From contig NZ_SOFM01000029.1 in assembly GCF_004402705.1 (NCBI RefSeq), positions 22,941 to 86,940 on the forward strand: a stretch of DNA of 64,000 bases, read 5' to 3'. Position 1 is the first letter of the stretch. Each line of letters starts with the position of its first letter. The notes under the pieces were generated by a model. That model was not told the DNA's origin. It searched no databases and was given only the letters and a program-made list of their open reading frames with translations. The position numbers and the translations under genes are program-made. Positions 63,112 through 64,000 of this stretch are shown piece by piece. This stretch comes from Cryobacterium mannosilyticum (GTDB taxonomy: Bacteria; Actinomycetota; Actinomycetes; Actinomycetales; Microbacteriaceae).

Positions 63112-64000
63112 CGCGACCACCAGGCCGAGGTTCAAACCCGGCCGCCTCATCGCGATCGGGGCGATCGGCGCGGTCGCGGCATCCGCCGGGCTGGTCGCGC
63201 CCGCCGCGTTCGCCGAGGCAGGGTATCCCAGCTGGGACGACGTGCAGAAGGCCAAGCAGAGCGAGGTCACGAAGCAGGCCGAGATCGTGAAGATCACCGC
63301 CCTGCTCGTCGGGCTGCAGACCGCCGCGGCCGATTCGTCGAAGGCGTCCCAGATCGCGGCCGAGGCCTACCGGGTGTCCCAGGACGACCTCGAGGCCGCC
63401 ACGGCTCGAGAGGCGAGCCTGACGAAGCAGGCCGAGGCCGCCAAGGCCCGGGCCGCCACCTCGAAGATGCGCGCCGGGTTGATCGCCGCGCACCTGGCCA
63501 AGGCCGGCGCCCAGGACCTGTCCCTGAACCTGTTCCTCAACGGCCGCAAGGCGGACGACCTGCTCGCGCAGCTCGGCACCGCCAGCAAGCTGGGCGAGGC
63601 GTCGGAGACCATCTATCGCCAGGCCCTGCAGGACAAGAACACCGCCGAGTCGCTCGGCGACCAGGCCGCGGCGGCGACGACCGAACGCACCAGACTCAGC
63701 GCCGCGGCGATGGCCAGGTTCGACGAGGCCAACGCTGCCGCCCGGGCCGCCGAGGCAGCCCTCGAAGCCGAACAGAAGAAGTCGAACGACCTGTTCGCAC
63801 AGCTTGCCCTGCTCAAGGACACCACCGCGGAGACCGAACGGTCCTACCAGGCCGGACAGGATGCCGCCGCCGCGGCAGCGGCCCTCGCCAGGGCCCAGGC
63901 GGCGGCTGCGGCTCGCGCCGCGGCCGACCAGGCAGCGGCGAAGGCGGCTGCGGCGGCCAACAAGCCGGCCCCGGCAGCCCCGGCAGCCCCGGCGGCACCG
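63104..64000 (+). CDS. Second coiled-coil envelope protein, paralogue of the M23 gene (truncated by window end)
   Basis: Open without stop for 299 codons from a TTG at 63104 that overlaps the previous stop (TTGGCTGA); AGGGGAG lies 6 nt upstream. Signal peptide (LIAIGAIGAVAASAGLVAPAAFA), then YPSWDDVQKAKQSEV and a coiled coil parallel to the preceding protein: LSLNLFLNGRKADDLLAQLG and SLGDQAAAATTERT align with LSVNLFLDG and ALGDQAKIAQTERE there. It ends in an Ala/Pro-rich linker at the window edge. An M23, NlpC/P60 or CHAP domain is expected beyond; the two genes are translationally coupled and arose by tandem duplication. Confidence 0.85.
   Translation, partial: MADATTRPRFKPGRLIAIGAIGAVAASAGLVAPAAFAEAGYPSWDDVQKAKQSEVTKQAEIVKITALLVGLQTAAADSSKASQIAAEAYRVSQDDLEAATAREASLTKQAEAAKARAATSKMRAGLIAAHLAKAGAQDLSLNLFLNGRKADDLLAQLGTASKLGEASETIYRQALQDKNTAESLGDQAAAATTERTRLSAAAMARFDEANAAARAAEAALEAEQKKSNDLFAQLALLKDTTAETERSYQAGQDAAAAAAALARAQAAAAARAAADQAAAKAAAAANKPAPAAPAAPAAP

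Overview
The window is GC-rich DNA with ATG/GTG starts, tight ATGA/TGATG overlaps, a TetR-controlled phenylacetate cluster, actinobacterial-type YcnI/CopC genes and three tRNA genes without an encoded CCA. This fits an actinobacterium, most likely family Microbacteriaceae (inference from gene content; the genus cannot be fixed from sequence reading alone). No insertion sequence, prophage, CRISPR array or rRNA is visible.

Layout. (1) 1-5283: the 3' end of a DEAD-box RNA helicase, then a minus-strand block with a P-type cation ATPase, a universal stress protein, a winged-helix regulator, a hotdog thioesterase and a TetR regulator. (2) 5292-12032: phenylacetate catabolism. paaK and paaI run leftward; paaABCDE and a PaaG-like isomerase run rightward. 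The shared control region carries a good promoter overlapped by a 22-bp palindrome that resembles the actinobacterial PaaR operator. (3) 12324-21048: miscellaneous genes: a small membrane protein, a thioredoxin-reductase-like flavoprotein divergent from an XRE-cupin regulator, a GreA/B C-domain protein, an EamA transporter, a copper-type trio (membrane protein, YcnI, CopC), recQ, and a methyltransferase whose 5' end is a 15-bp tandem repeat. (4) 21377-29470: acyl-CoA oxidase, an ABC transporter plus NarL-type two-component operon, prolyl aminopeptidase and a YpfJ-type metallopeptidase.

(5) 29693-60689: about 31 kb for a surface polysaccharide made by a Wzx/Wzy route. It has an initiating phosphoglycosyltransferase, WecB, WecC and a WecG/TagA-type transferase, two DegT aminotransferases, a Gfo/Idh oxidoreductase, an epimerase, two hexapeptide acyltransferases, five further glycosyltransferases, a flippase, a polymerase, two small Wzz-like proteins, LhgO and two secreted DUF4082 proteins. 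The genes lie in many short units on both strands, with three tail-to-tail overlaps. Several unit starts share a C4-5/N4-7/G4-5 box about 200-250 nt upstream of the start codon, and two leaders share an identical 21-bp element. These are the best candidates for an undescribed regulatory layer.

(6) 61027-64000: a tRNA-Phe/Asp/Glu group on the minus strand with a terminator, then two tandem coiled-coil envelope proteins. The first has an M23 peptidase domain; the second begins at an overlapping TTG and runs off the window. Two 89-bp elements with palindromic ends lie at 5292 and 21091.
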